Below, piece after piece: positions 48,543 through 57,793 of a stretch of 64,000 nucleotides of DNA. The DNA is from Roseomonas haemaphysalidis. Lineage in GTDB: Bacteria; Pseudomonadota; Alphaproteobacteria; Acetobacterales; Acetobacteraceae. The notes below the pieces were generated by a model. It saw only the letters and a program-made list of their open reading frames with translations, searched no databases and was not told the origin of the DNA. The position numbers and the translations under genes are program-made. Position 1 is the stretch's first letter. Each line of letters begins with the position of its first letter. The stretch lies in contig NZ_CP061177.1 of assembly GCF_017355405.1 (NCBI RefSeq), positions 3,713,458-3,777,457 of the forward strand, in the 5' to 3' direction.

Positions 48543-48553
48543 TGGTCTGACAA
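48543..48553. promoter_or_regulatory. FadR-family operator candidate in the divergent promoter region
   Basis: TGGTCTGACAA fits TNGTNNNACNA at every fixed position. It lies 44 bases from the regulator start and 72 bases before the first permease gene, so one site could control both directions. Confidence 0.6.
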
Positions 48554-48625
48554 CCGACCATTGCCGGACCACCCGGCACGAGGAACGACAACAGGAAAGG
48601 CCACCGCCATGCGTGGCGCCCCCGC

Positions 48626-49309
48626 GTGAGGTACGAGTTCGACTTCGCCGTGCTCCTGGACTACTGGCCCGACTTCCTGCACGGCGCCATCGTCACGCTG
48701 CAGCTGACCGCGCTGGCCACCGTGCTGGGCTTCGCCATCGGCGTGGGGGGCGCCGTGGGCGCGCGCAGCCCGCGCCGCTGGCTGTCGCGCGCCGTGGGCC
48801 TTTACGTGGAGGTGGTGCGCAACACACCCTTCCTGATCCAGATCTTCTTTCTGTATTTCGGCCTCGCCTCCGCCGGCATCCGCCTGCCGGTGTTCACCGC
48901 CGCCGTGATCGCCATGGTCGTCAACGTCGGCGCCTATTGCACGGAAATCATCCGCGCCGGCATGGACACCGTGCCCCCCGGGCAGGTGGAGGCCGCGCAG
49001 TCGCTCGGCATGACGGTGCCGCAGATCTACGCCGACGTCATCCTCCGCCCGGCGATCGAGCGCGTGTACCCGGCGCTCACCGGCCAGTTCGTGCTGATGA
49101 TGCTGTCCTCCTCCGTCGCCTCGCAGATCTCGACGGAGGAGCTGACGGCGGTGGCCAACAACGTGCAGTCCTTCACCTTCCGCTCCTTCGAGACCTTTGT
49201 GTCCATCGCGCCCATGTACCTGGCGCTGGCGGCGATCCTGAAGCTCGGCTTCTGGCTGGTGGGGCTGGCCGCCTTTCCGCGCCGCCGCCGGCTCGGCACG
49301 GCGATCTAG
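48626..49309 (+). CDS. ABC transporter permease, polar amino acid family (first subunit)
   Basis: The 227-residue inner-membrane protein starts with GTG 48626. The family N-terminus is FLHGAIVTLQLTALATVLGFAIG with EVVRNTPFLIQIFFLYFG, and the ATPase-contacting EAA loop reads VEAAQSLGMTVPQIYADVILRPAIERVYPAL. It forms a heterodimer with the next permease. It is the first gene of a four-gene importer divergent from the regulator. Confidence 0.92.
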   Translation: MRYEFDFAVLLDYWPDFLHGAIVTLQLTALATVLGFAIGVGGAVGARSPRRWLSRAVGLYVEVVRNTPFLIQIFFLYFGLASAGIRLPVFTAAVIAMVVNVGAYCTEIIRAGMDTVPPGQVEAAQSLGMTVPQIYADVILRPAIERVYPALTGQFVLMMLSSSVASQISTEELTAVANNVQSFTFRSFETFVSIAPMYLALAAILKLGFWLVGLAAFPRRRRLGTAI

Positions 49310-49313
49310 CGCC

Positions 49314-49950
49314 GTGAACATCGTCTTCAACTGGGCCTATTTCGGCTACCTGCTGCAGGGCGCGGTGTGGACGCTGGTGCTCACCGCCTGCGCCTTCGTG
49401 CTGGGCGGCGCCGCGGGCTTCGTGGTGATGCTGGGCCGCACCGCCCGCGCGCGCTGGGTGCGGCTGGCGACGCTGGCCTATGTGGAGGTGATCCAGGGCA
49501 CGCCGCTGCTGGTGCTGCTGTTCATCGCCTATTTCGGCCTGGGCATCTTCGGCATCGAGGTGCCGCCGCTGGTCGCCGCCGCCCTGTCGCTGATGATCAA
49601 CGCCAGCGCATTCCTAGGCGAGATCTGGAAGGGCTGCGTGGACGCCGTGCCCCGCACCCAGCGCGAAGCCGCCGAATGCCTGGCGCTGACCCGCTGGCAG
49701 GGCTTCAAGGACGTCATTCTGCCGCAGGCCGCGCGCATCGCCACGCCGCCCACCGTGGGCTTCATGGTGCAGCTGCTGAAGAATACCTCGCTCGCTTCCG
49801 TGGTCGGCTTCGTGGAGCTGACGCGGGCGGCGCAGGTGATCAACAACTCCACCATCCAGCCCTTCCTGGTCTTCGGCATCGCCGGCGCCATCTACTTCCT
49901 GCTCTGCTACCCGCTCACGGCCTGGAGCCGCTCGCTGGAAAGGACGCTCA

Positions 49951-49967
<17 letters not shown>
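49314..49967 (+). CDS. ABC transporter permease, polar amino acid family (second subunit)
   Basis: The 217-residue protein starts with GTG, 4 bases after the first permease. It has LLQGAVWTLVLTACAFVLGG, YVEVIQGTPLLVLLFIAYFGLGI and the EAA loop REAAECLALTRWQGFKDVILPQAARI, as in HisM/GlnP-type permeases. Its last 17 bases overlap the ATPase gene. Confidence 0.92.
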
Positions 49968-50685
<718 letters not shown>

Positions 50686-50724
50686 AACCTCGCGCCCGCC
50701 CCACCACCGAGAGGACCACCGAGA

Positions 50725-51528
50725 ATGATCACCATCGACCGCCGCACCCTGCTGTCCGGCGCCGCCGGCCTCGCCGCCGCCGGGCTGTTCGCCCGCCCCG
50801 CCCGGGCCGACAGCCTGGACGACATCCGCAAGAACAAGAAGGTCCGCATCGCGGTGGCGATGGGCATCCCGCTGTTCGCCTACATGGACGCCGGGCTGAA
50901 CCCCACGGGCTCGGACGTCGAAACGGCGAAGATGATCGCCAAGTCGCTGGGCGCCGAGCTGGACCTGATCCAGATCACCAACGCCGCCCGCGTGCCGACC
51001 ATCCAGACCCGCAAGGCCGACATCCTGATCGCCTCGCTCGCCATCACGCCGGAGCGCAAGCGCGCCATCGACTTCACCATCCCCTACGCCACGCTCGACA
51101 TCATCGTCGCCGGCGTCGCCGCGCTGGCGGTCAAGGACTACCCCGACCTGGTGGGCAAGCGCATCGGCGTGACGCGCGCCACCGTCAACGACGTGATGGT
51201 GACGCAGAACGCCCGCGGCGCCGAGATCGTGCGCTTCGAGGACGACGCGACGCTGATCACCGCCGTGGTGTCCGGCCAGCTCGACCTCGTGTCCACGCAG
51301 ACCGCCGTGCTGGCCAGCATGAACGAGAAGCGCGCCAGCAAGCTGGACGTGAAGTTCGTGCAGCAGGAGCTGAACCTCGGCATGGCGCTGCCCAAGGGCG
51401 AGCCGGCGCTGCAGGGCTGGCTCAACGAATGGATCCGCACCGCCTTCAACGACGGCTCGCTGAACACGATGTTCAAGAAGTTCCACAACCGCGACCTGCC
51501 GCGCGACCTGATCACCCGCGAGGTGTGA
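50725..51528 (+). CDS. ABC transporter solute-binding protein, family 3
   Basis: The 267-residue periplasmic protein has a signal peptide (MITIDRRTLLSGAAGL through RPARADS) with a twin-arginine-like RRTLLSG. SBP family 3 features are VRIAVAMGIPLFAYMDAGLNPTG, DILIASLAITPERKRAIDFTIPY and LVGKRIGVTRATVND. The TPER arginine is the one that binds the ligand carboxylate in amino-acid receptors. Given kdgD next door, the ligand may be an aldaric or other sugar acid rather than an amino acid (inference). Its end overlaps the convergent gene by 17 bases. Confidence 0.92.
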   Translation: MITIDRRTLLSGAAGLAAAGLFARPARADSLDDIRKNKKVRIAVAMGIPLFAYMDAGLNPTGSDVETAKMIAKSLGAELDLIQITNAARVPTIQTRKADILIASLAITPERKRAIDFTIPYATLDIIVAGVAALAVKDYPDLVGKRIGVTRATVNDVMVTQNARGAEIVRFEDDATLITAVVSGQLDLVSTQTAVLASMNEKRASKLDVKFVQQELNLGMALPKGEPALQGWLNEWIRTAFNDGSLNTMFKKFHNRDLPRDLITREV

Positions 51529-53209
51529 CGCCCAGCAGCCGGTCCCACAGCCCGGCGTGGCGGGCTTCCGGCGGCAGCCCCGGCGCCGGGTCGGGGGGCG
51601 GGTCGCCGGGCGCGCGCAACGTGTCCGCCAGCAGGTCGGCGGCGGCGCGGCGCCTGGCTTCGGGCCGCAGCGCGGCGCGCAGCGCGGCCGGGTCCGCCGC
51701 CTGCTCCTCGGGCTCCAGCCGCCCGGCCTGGATGCGGACTTCCAGCGCGCCGCGCAGCGCGGCGTGGTGCCGGTCCACCCAGGCTTCCGGCGGCGCGGCG
51801 GCCAGCCGGGGCAGCAGCACCCGCAGCAACGCCCGGCGGCGTTCCAGCCGGAGCCGCTCCGCCGCCGCGGCCCCCAGCTCCGCCGCCACCGCCCGGCGCA
51901 GCGCCGCGAGGTCGGCATGGCCCAGCCGGCGGGCCAGCGCGTCGCCCACGGCACCCGGCCGGCGCACCGCGCGCAGCATCACCGCCAGCCGGTGGTCCTG
52001 ACCGCGCAGCGGCGCCACCAGCGTGAAGCCCTCGCCCTTCCGCCGGAAGGCCAGGAGCGGCGCCAGGCCGGGGATCGCGTCGGCATCGCCCGCGCCGCCC
52101 AGCCGCTGCGACAGCCCGGGCATGGCCAGCGGCGCGCCGGGCAGCGGCGCGGCCTCGCCGAGCGTCAGCCGCAGCCCGCCCAGCCGCAGGGTCAGCGCCA
52201 CCGCCGCCTCATCCGGCGGGCGCAGCCGCAGCACCGGCAGCACGCTGCGCGCCGCCGGGTCCCGCACCGCGAAGTCGAGCGCGAAGCGCTGCTCGCCCAG
52301 CGGGCCCGGCCCGGGGCACGGCAGGGGCTGCGCCGGACGCTGCACCACCTGCCCCGCGGCGTCGCGCTGTTCCAGCAGCAGGCTGGCGCGGGTGCCGGGC
52401 GGCAGAACGCCGAACAGCAGCCGCCAGGCACCCTGCACGCGCACCACCTGGCCCGGCAGCACCGCCACCTGGCCCGGCCGCTCCGGCGCCACTTGCGGCG
52501 ACTGCGTGGGCGAGATGGTGCCGGCATAACGCAGGTCCACGCAGGGCAGCCCGTCTTCCTCGCCCCGCCCCACGAAGCATGCCAGCCCTTCCCGGACGTA
52601 GGACACGCTCCAATGCGTCGGCACCCGCCCCGGGGCCGGGTTGCCCAGGCCCCGGGGGTTGCGCAGCAGGTTGTCGGCCGGCCGCAGCGGCTGGGCCAGC
52701 ATGTTGAACACCACGCTGTCGCCCGGCATGGCGGCATGGCCGGGCGGCGCGGCGCGGCCCGGGGCGTGCTGGCGCGCCAGCTCCTCCAGCGCCGCCCGCA
52801 CGGCGGCGGCGGTGGGCGCGGGCGGGGCGGCCACGGGCGGCGGCAGGCCGTCCAGCCGGGGCGGCGGCACCCGCGGCGCCAGCGGCACGGCCAGCCGCAG
52901 CCGCAGGCCGCCTTCCGTCGGCGGCGGCAGCAGCTCCACGCGCAACGGCGCCGCCGCCCGCAGCCCGGCCTGGCGCAGCAGCGCCCCGGCGGCGTCCTGC
53001 GCCACGGCGCGGGCGTATTCCGCCACCAGCCCGTCGCGCAGCCGCGCGGCATGCGCGGCCGTGGCGGGCCCGGACAGCAGGTCGCGCAGCCGGGGGCCGA
53101 TGGCGGCGTCCAGCGCGCCGGCCGGGATGTCCAGCAGGAACCGCCGCTCATCCCCCGCCGGCGGCAACAGCCGCAGCGAAAAGCCGTTGTTTGGGGCGAG
53201 GGCGTTCAC
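51512..53209 (-). CDS. Large protein of unknown function with carbohydrate-binding-like middle domain
   Basis: The frame is about 565 residues from GTG 53209; the frame stays open upstream but overlaps the RTX gene. Residues 1-150 are Ala/Leu/Arg-rich and helical. The middle contains NLLRNPRGLGNPAPGRVPTHW, then an EDGLPCVDLRYAGT-like strand and a beta-rich region to about residue 330, a pattern I associate with jelly-roll modules in phage-tail and surface proteins. The C-terminal 200 residues are helical and Arg/Ala-rich. It starts 37 bases after the RTX-Hint gene, so the two form an operon. No enzyme motif is seen. Confidence 0.7.
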   Translation of the reverse strand: MNALAPNNGFSLRLLPPAGDERRFLLDIPAGALDAAIGPRLRDLLSGPATAAHAARLRDGLVAEYARAVAQDAAGALLRQAGLRAAAPLRVELLPPPTEGGLRLRLAVPLAPRVPPPRLDGLPPPVAAPPAPTAAAVRAALEELARQHAPGRAAPPGHAAMPGDSVVFNMLAQPLRPADNLLRNPRGLGNPAPGRVPTHWSVSYVREGLACFVGRGEEDGLPCVDLRYAGTISPTQSPQVAPERPGQVAVLPGQVVRVQGAWRLLFGVLPPGTRASLLLEQRDAAGQVVQRPAQPLPCPGPGPLGEQRFALDFAVRDPAARSVLPVLRLRPPDEAAVALTLRLGGLRLTLGEAAPLPGAPLAMPGLSQRLGGAGDADAIPGLAPLLAFRRKGEGFTLVAPLRGQDHRLAVMLRAVRRPGAVGDALARRLGHADLAALRRAVAAELGAAAAERLRLERRRALLRVLLPRLAAAPPEAWVDRHHAALRGALEVRIQAGRLEPEEQAADPAALRAALRPEARRRAAADLLADTLRAPGDPPPDPAPGLPPEARHAGLWDRLLGVTPRG

Positions 53210-53246
53210 CGTGGCGGCATCCCGGCGGCGGCGGGGACCGCGCGGC

Positions 53247-55445
53247 TCAGGCGGCGGCGGCGCGCCGGGTGGCGCGCCACGCCCGCAGCACCGCCCCGCC
53301 ATCGGCCGGCAGGCGCGGCACCAGGCGTTCCGCGCTGTCGCCACCGGCGAAGTCGGGGTGCAGCATCTGCACCGTGCCGCCATTGGCGAAGGCGGCGCGG
53401 TTGCCGGTGTCGAGGTAGCTTTCCGTCGCCGCGCCATGCGCCAGCAGCACGTCGTGCGCCGGCAGCTCTACATGCCAGTAGGTGATGGCGGCGTGGTGGT
53501 GTTCCTGCACCACCGTGTCGCCGTCCACCAGCAGCTGCGCCGGGACCAGCGCGCCGTCCAGCCACATGCAATGGTCGGGCGACACCAGCAGGTCGCGGTC
53601 GGGCGTGTTGGGGCCCAGCGCGCCGCGGCGGATGCGCACCGGCGCCACGCGCCCCGGGTTCGGGTGGCGCAGCAGGTCCACGTCGCGCCAGCCCACCCAC
53701 AGCACCGGCGCCCAGTCGCCCTGCCGGCCGGACAGCACGCGCAGGCTGTCGCCCACCCGCAGCGCCTCCACCGCCACGGCGCCGCGCGCGGTTTCCACCG
53801 TCGTGCCGGTCACAAAGCAGGCCAGGGCGTCGAAGCTGATGTCGGACCGGTCGCTGAAGCTGAACAGCCCCGCGTTGCTGACCGTGGTGGTGCTGCCGTT
53901 CAGCGCGAAGATGCTGGACCCGCCGGCCAGCTCGGCCTTGGTGATGGTGTAGTCGCCGTAGTTGCCGCCGAACACCACGGTGTTGTTGCCGGCGCCGCCG
54001 TCGATGCTGTCGTTGCCGCCGCCGCCGTTCAGGATGTCGTCGCCCGCGCCGCCGTTCAGGATGTCATCGCCGGCACCGCCCAGCAGCGTGTCATTGCCGT
54101 CGCCACCGTTCAGCGTGTCGTTGCCGGCACCGCCGTTCAGGGTGTCGTTGCCGGTGCCGCCCACCAGCGTGTCGGCGCCCGCGCCACCGTTCAGCGTGTC
54201 GTTGCCCGCGCCGCCATCCAGCGTATTGGGCCCGGTGGCATTGCCGGTGATGACGTTGTCCGCGGCGTTACCGGTGCCGGCAAAGGCGCCCGTGCCGGTG
54301 GAGGTCAGGTTCTCGACATTGCTGCCCAGCGTGAGGCTGCTCAGCGTGGTTTGCACCGTGTCGGTGCCCTCGCCCGCCAGCTCGGTGACGGTGTCGCCGG
54401 CCTCGCCCACCACGTACAGGTCGTCGCCGGTGCCGCCAGCCATGGTGTCGGTGCCGGTGCCGCCCACCAGCGTGTCGTTGCCGTCGCCACCGTTCAGCGT
54501 GTCGTTGCCGGCACCGCCGTTCAGGGTGTCGTTGCCGGTGCCGCCCACCAGCGTGTCGGCGCCCGCGCCACCGTTCAGCGTGTCGTTGCCCGCGCCGCCA
54601 TCCAGCGTGTTGGGCCCGGTGGCATTGCCGGTGATGACGTTGTCCGCGGCGTTGCCGGTGCCGGCAAAGGCGCCCGTGCCGGTGGAAGCCAGATTCTCGA
54701 CGTTGCTGCCCAGCGTGAAGCTGCTCAGCGTGGTTTGCACCGTGTCGGTGCCCTCGCCCGCCAGCTCGGTGACGGTGTCGCCGGCCTCGCCCACCACGTA
54801 CAGGTCGTCGCCGGTGCCGCCAGCCATGGTGTCGGTGCCGGTGCCGCCCACCAGCGTGTCGTTGCCCGCGCCGCCTTCCAGCCTGTCGTTGCCGGCTTCG
54901 CCGAACAGGGTGTCGTTGCCTTCGCCGCCGCGCAGGGTGTCGTCGCTGGCGTCGTTCACCGTCAGCAGCGGCAGGTTCAGCGACACCGCGCCGGTCAGGC
55001 TGGCATCCAGCGAGGCGAGGCTGCTGCCGCCCCCGCCGATCAGCACGTCGTCGCCCGTGCCGCCGTCGATCGTGTCGGCCCCCTGGCCGCCGACGATGGT
55101 GTCCGCGCCCGCATCGCCGTTCAGGATGTCGTTGCCACCTTCGCCGAAGATGCGGTCGTTGCCGTCGCCACCGTTGACGGTATCGGCGCTGCTGTCGTTC
55201 ACCAGCGAACTGAGGCTGAGGTTGACGCCGAGCAGCGTGTTCAGCGCGCTCACACTCGTGGTGATGCCACCGCCGCCGCCGCCGACCAGCGTGTCGTCGC
55301 CACCGCCGCCGTTGATGGTATCGGCGCCAAGGCCCGCCACCACCGTGTCGTTGCCGCCCAGGGCGTTCAGCGTCGCGCCGGTCACCTTGGTGGCGTCGGG
55401 CGTATAGGTGTTGGGGTCTTCATTGGGGCCACTCGTCCACGGCAT
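53247..55445 (-). CDS. RTX calcium-binding repeat protein with C-terminal Hint domain
   Basis: The protein has about 732 residues. It has no N-terminal signal peptide, as expected for type I secretion. Residues about 20-500 consist of GGxGxDxLxGG nonapeptide repeats that form a calcium-loaded beta roll, interrupted by VENL-type spacer segments. From Cys543 to the end lies a Hint_2 (hedgehog/intein-like) domain: CFVTGTTVETARG, VEALRVGD, VLWVGWRDVD, SPDHCMWLDGALV, and a late HPDFAGGDS. Such proteins are secreted adhesin- or biofilm-type proteins; Hint may cleave or tether the chain. No type I secretion genes are in the window. Confidence 0.88.
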   Translation of the reverse strand: MPWTSGPNEDPNTYTPDATKVTGATLNALGGNDTVVAGLGADTINGGGGDDTLVGGGGGGITTSVSALNTLLGVNLSLSSLVNDSSADTVNGGDGNDRIFGEGGNDILNGDAGADTIVGGQGADTIDGGTGDDVLIGGGGSSLASLDASLTGAVSLNLPLLTVNDASDDTLRGGEGNDTLFGEAGNDRLEGGAGNDTLVGGTGTDTMAGGTGDDLYVVGEAGDTVTELAGEGTDTVQTTLSSFTLGSNVENLASTGTGAFAGTGNAADNVITGNATGPNTLDGGAGNDTLNGGAGADTLVGGTGNDTLNGGAGNDTLNGGDGNDTLVGGTGTDTMAGGTGDDLYVVGEAGDTVTELAGEGTDTVQTTLSSLTLGSNVENLTSTGTGAFAGTGNAADNVITGNATGPNTLDGGAGNDTLNGGAGADTLVGGTGNDTLNGGAGNDTLNGGDGNDTLLGGAGDDILNGGAGDDILNGGGGNDSIDGGAGNNTVVFGGNYGDYTITKAELAGGSSIFALNGSTTTVSNAGLFSFSDRSDISFDALACFVTGTTVETARGAVAVEALRVGDSLRVLSGRQGDWAPVLWVGWRDVDLLRHPNPGRVAPVRIRRGALGPNTPDRDLLVSPDHCMWLDGALVPAQLLVDGDTVVQEHHHAAITYWHVELPAHDVLLAHGAATESYLDTGNRAAFANGGTVQMLHPDFAGGDSAERLVPRLPADGGAVLRAWRATRRAAAA
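54086..54853 (-). repeat. Tandem 384-bp duplication inside the RTX gene
   Basis: Two almost identical direct copies, about 54086-54469 and 54470-54853, are offset by exactly 384 bases (128 residues). For example, CATGGTGTCG occurs at 54441 and again at 54825, with the same flanks. The protein copies differ at only a few residues (such as SSF/SSL and NLA/NLT), so the duplication is recent or kept uniform by recombination. Confidence 0.85.
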
Positions 55446-55753
55446 CGGACAGCTCCAGGCGCAGGTTGGGGCCTGTCCGCGACAGTCCCGCACGTCGAAG
55501 GGACGGCCTGTCGAACTATCAGTGGGGGCGGCACGCTCTCAAGAAAGGGAAAGCCGGCTTCGGTCGGGCTGCCGGGCGGGTTTGTCGGCGCGCGGGCGCG
55601 CGATGCCGCCGGGTGCCGCGGGCGTCATGGATTGTCGGCGGTGGCGCCGCGCGGCGCGGCATTGTCGGTGCTCCGGCCGACACGGACGCGAGACGCAACA
55701 GGGCGGCCCGTTGCCGGGCCGCCCTGCGCGACGTCATGGCAGGCGCGGAACGC
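55446..55753. promoter_or_regulatory. 308-base gap upstream of the RTX gene
   Basis: This must contain the RTX promoter (minus strand) and also holds the terminator of the DUF1328 gene at 55700-55725. The motif TTGTCGG occurs three times in the same direction at 55582, 55632 and 55662, spaced 50 and 30 bases, close to whole helical turns. I see no convincing -35/-10 pair and no gene. Confidence 0.4.
55700..55725 (-). terminator. Hairpin after the DUF1328 gene
   Basis: A perfect 11-bp stem AGGGCGGCCCG/CGGGCCGCCCT with loop TTGC lies 29 bases beyond the DUF1328 stop on the minus strand, followed by GTTGCG. The stem resembles the typA and petABC terminators, but there is no T-run. Confidence 0.55.
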
Positions 55754-55921
55754 TCAACCGAAGGCCCAGCCGCGGCCGGCGATCAGCGACACGACGAACA
55801 GCACCAGGAACACAACGAACAGGATCTTGGCGATGCCGCTGGCGGCGCTGGCGATGCCGCTGAATCCCAGCACACCCGCGACCAGGGCGATGACCAGGAA
55901 GATCAGGGTCCAGTAGAGCAT
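55754..55921 (-). CDS. DUF1328 family small membrane protein
   Basis: The 55-residue protein starts at ATG 55921. The sequence [20 protein letters not shown], then a Gly/Ala/Ser turn with [19 protein letters not shown] and a final AGRGWAFG, matches the whole length of DUF1328 (UPF0391), which has two membrane helices. Members are often induced under stress. It lies 232 bases downstream of phyR on the same strand, at the edge of the stress cluster. That gap (55922-56153) shows no other gene. Confidence 0.9.
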   Translation of the reverse strand: MLYWTLIFLVIALVAGVLGFSGIASAASGIAKILFVVFLVLFVVSLIAGRGWAFG

Positions 55922-56153
55922 GGCAGTCTGTCCTTGGGCGAAGGGATGGGCCGGCGGTCCGGCGCGAACATGGTCACGCCGGGCCAGGCGGCCGTCTGGT
56001 CATCCACCGCCCCGGCCACTGGCCGCAGGGGCATCCGCGCCCGGATCATCGCTCATGTCCATTGCCGTTGCGCCCGCCGCGAAGCGCCGGTTGCGCGATG
56101 GGTCTGGAACGTGGCGGAGGATCGCAGGTTGCAGCGCCGCCGCCGCCCCCGCC

Positions 56154-56882
56154 TCAGCCGATCGGCACGGTGGAGGACACCGCCTGGTAGGTGGCGATCG
56201 CCAGGGCCAGCGGCTCGAAGGGCTTGGAGATCACGAAAGCGGGCTCCACCGTTTCGGCCGTCAGCAGCCGCTCCGGATAGGCGGTGACGAAGATTACCGG
56301 CACCTTCAGCTGCTGCTGGATGCGGCCCACCGCGGTGATGCCGTCGCCGCCGGCGCCGAGGTTGACGTCGGCCAGGATCAGCCCGGGCTTCTTGGAGGCC
56401 GCGAGCCGCACCGCCTGCGCCTCGGTCGCCGCCACGCCCACCACGCGGTGGCCGCAGCTTTCCACCAGCTGGCGCACGTCCATGGCGATGATCGGCTCGT
56501 CCTCGATCACCAGCACATCGGCGGCAGCGGCCGAGCGCAGCGCGGCGCGGGCTTCCTCCAGCTCGGTTTCGGCGGCGTCGGTGGGAATGCCGGTGACCTG
56601 CGCGGCCTCGCTGACCGACAGCTCTTCCAGCGCGGTGAGCAGCAGCAGCTGCCGTTGCCGCGCGCCCAGCGCGGCGCCGGACGGCGGCGCGGCCGGCGGC
56701 GGCGCCAGCTTGGTGACGCCGGCATACAGCGCCAGGCGGGCGGACAGCCCTTCCGGCAGGCCGGCGCGCAGCGCGGCACCCACCAGCGCGTCGCCGGCCG
56801 GCTGGCTGCCGGTCAGCGCGCGGGCGTAGCGGCGGGCGGGGGGCAGGCTGCGCAGCAGTTCGGCCTGGGTGACGGCATTCAT
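56154..56882 (-). CDS. phyR: PhyR, general stress response anti-anti-sigma regulator
   Basis: The 242-residue protein joins an N-terminal sigma-like domain (about 1-115; ECF sigma2/sigma4-like helices with SVSEAAQVTGIPTDAAETEL) and a C-terminal receiver domain: VIEDEPIIAMD, phospho-Asp172 in LILADVNLG, and the FATGUY-type motif FVTAYPERLL with Lys220 in FVISKPF. On phosphorylation the sigma-like domain binds NepR and frees EcfG. I start at ATG 56882. It is divergent from a sigma gene across 95 bases. Confidence 0.95.
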   Translation of the reverse strand: MNAVTQAELLRSLPPARRYARALTGSQPAGDALVGAALRAGLPEGLSARLALYAGVTKLAPPPAAPPSGAALGARQRQLLLLTALEELSVSEAAQVTGIPTDAAETELEEARAALRSAAAADVLVIEDEPIIAMDVRQLVESCGHRVVGVAATEAQAVRLAASKKPGLILADVNLGAGGDGITAVGRIQQQLKVPVIFVTAYPERLLTAETVEPAFVISKPFEPLALAIATYQAVSSTVPIG

Positions 56883-56977
56883 GGTGTGGCCCTCGTATCG
56901 GTGCGGAATCGCGTGGTCGTTCTGGCTGGCATGCCCTTGGGGGAAGCGGCCCGGGTCGCTAAGAATGGCGCCGGACC

Positions 56978-57487
56978 ATGACAGACCTCCCGTCGCCCCC
57001 AGAGCCGGCATCCGTGCGGGCCGCGCTGCCCGCCCTGCTGCCGGACCTGCGGGCCTTTGCGCGCTTTCTGGCACGCGACGCGGCGCTGGCCGACGACCTG
57101 GTGCAGGAAGCCCTGTTGCGCGCGCTGCGCGCCGAGCAGCAGTGGATTCCCGGCACCAGCCTGCGGGCCTGGGTGTTCCATATCCTGCGCAACGTGTTTC
57201 TGGAACAGCTGCGCCGGCGCGGCACGGAGCAGCGCGCGCTGGAGCGCATGCCGGCGCCCGACGAGACCGGCGTGCCGCAGGACGCGCATGGCGAGGTCAC
57301 CGACCTCGGCCGCGCCTTGCAGCTGCTGCCGCTGCCGCAGCGCGAGGCGCTGATCCTGGTGGGCGCGCACGGCCTGTCGCACGAGGAGGCGGCGGTGATC
57401 TGCGCCGTGCCGGTGGGCACCGTGAAGGCGCGGGTATCGCGCGCCCGGGCGGCGCTGGCGCGCAATTTTCCGCACCGCGCGGCCTGA
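56978..57487 (+). CDS. EcfG-like ECF sigma factor (first copy)
   Basis: The 169-residue protein has sigma2 with ADDLVQEALLRALRAEQQWIPGTSLRAWVFHILRN and sigma4 with LPLPQREALILVGAHGLSHEEAAVICAVPVGTVKARVSRARAAL. The absence of extra domains and the position opposite phyR place it in the ECF15/EcfG group, directing RNA polymerase to general-stress promoters. A second, similar gene lies 306 bases downstream; which of them is the main EcfG is not clear. Confidence 0.88.
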   Translation: MTDLPSPPEPASVRAALPALLPDLRAFARFLARDAALADDLVQEALLRALRAEQQWIPGTSLRAWVFHILRNVFLEQLRRRGTEQRALERMPAPDETGVPQDAHGEVTDLGRALQLLPLPQREALILVGAHGLSHEEAAVICAVPVGTVKARVSRARAALARNFPHRAA

Positions 57488-57793
57488 GCCACCCTGGCGC
57501 GCAACTTGTCCGCCACGGCGGCGTAATATTCCGCAAGGCCCTGCGCCCCGCGCCCTGGCGCCCTGGATCGAAACGCCCCGGGTCGTGGCGGCCCTGGGGG
57601 CCGCGGCCGGGGTGGGAGAAAGGGATCGTTCGGGTGCGCGCATGAGTCCAAGTCGCCAATGGGCGGCCGCCAGCTTCCGTTGCATGAGATGGGCGCATGG
57701 CTGCCATGCGTTAACCGTTCAGATACCATGCAACCGTGCGCCTCGCTGGCTCATTGGTCGGGTATGCAAGCAGCTTTCGAGGATACCCAGCGC
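57488..57793. promoter_or_regulatory. 306-base gap between the two sigma genes
   Basis: No gene is evident; the short plus-strand frame here is Arg/Ala-rich and unconvincing. The right part (about 57700-57790) is less GC-rich than its surroundings and probably holds the promoter of the sigma-nepR-kinase operon. I did not find an EcfG-type GGAAC...GTT promoter by eye. Confidence 0.35.

Noticed and set aside
54086..54853. Regular repeats as a possible CRISPR array
   Set aside because: The repeats are coding RTX nonapeptides in one continuous frame, with no constant repeat and unique spacer pattern.
52641..55916. Plus-strand open frame of 1091 codons opposite the RTX gene
   Set aside because: It is a shadow of the GGxGxD repeats and high GC. 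Its translation is Val/Ser/Pro repeats without domains, while the minus strand gives coherent RTX and Hint motifs.
56106..56130. GGAAC-N16-GGTT as an EcfG-type promoter
   Set aside because: It points along the plus strand towards the 3' end of minus-strand phyR, with no gene to drive. A single match in GC-rich DNA is weak.
55922..56153. Very short minus-strand frames between phyR and the DUF1328 gene
   Set aside because: They are about 20 codons each, without ribosome sites or composition typical of proteins.
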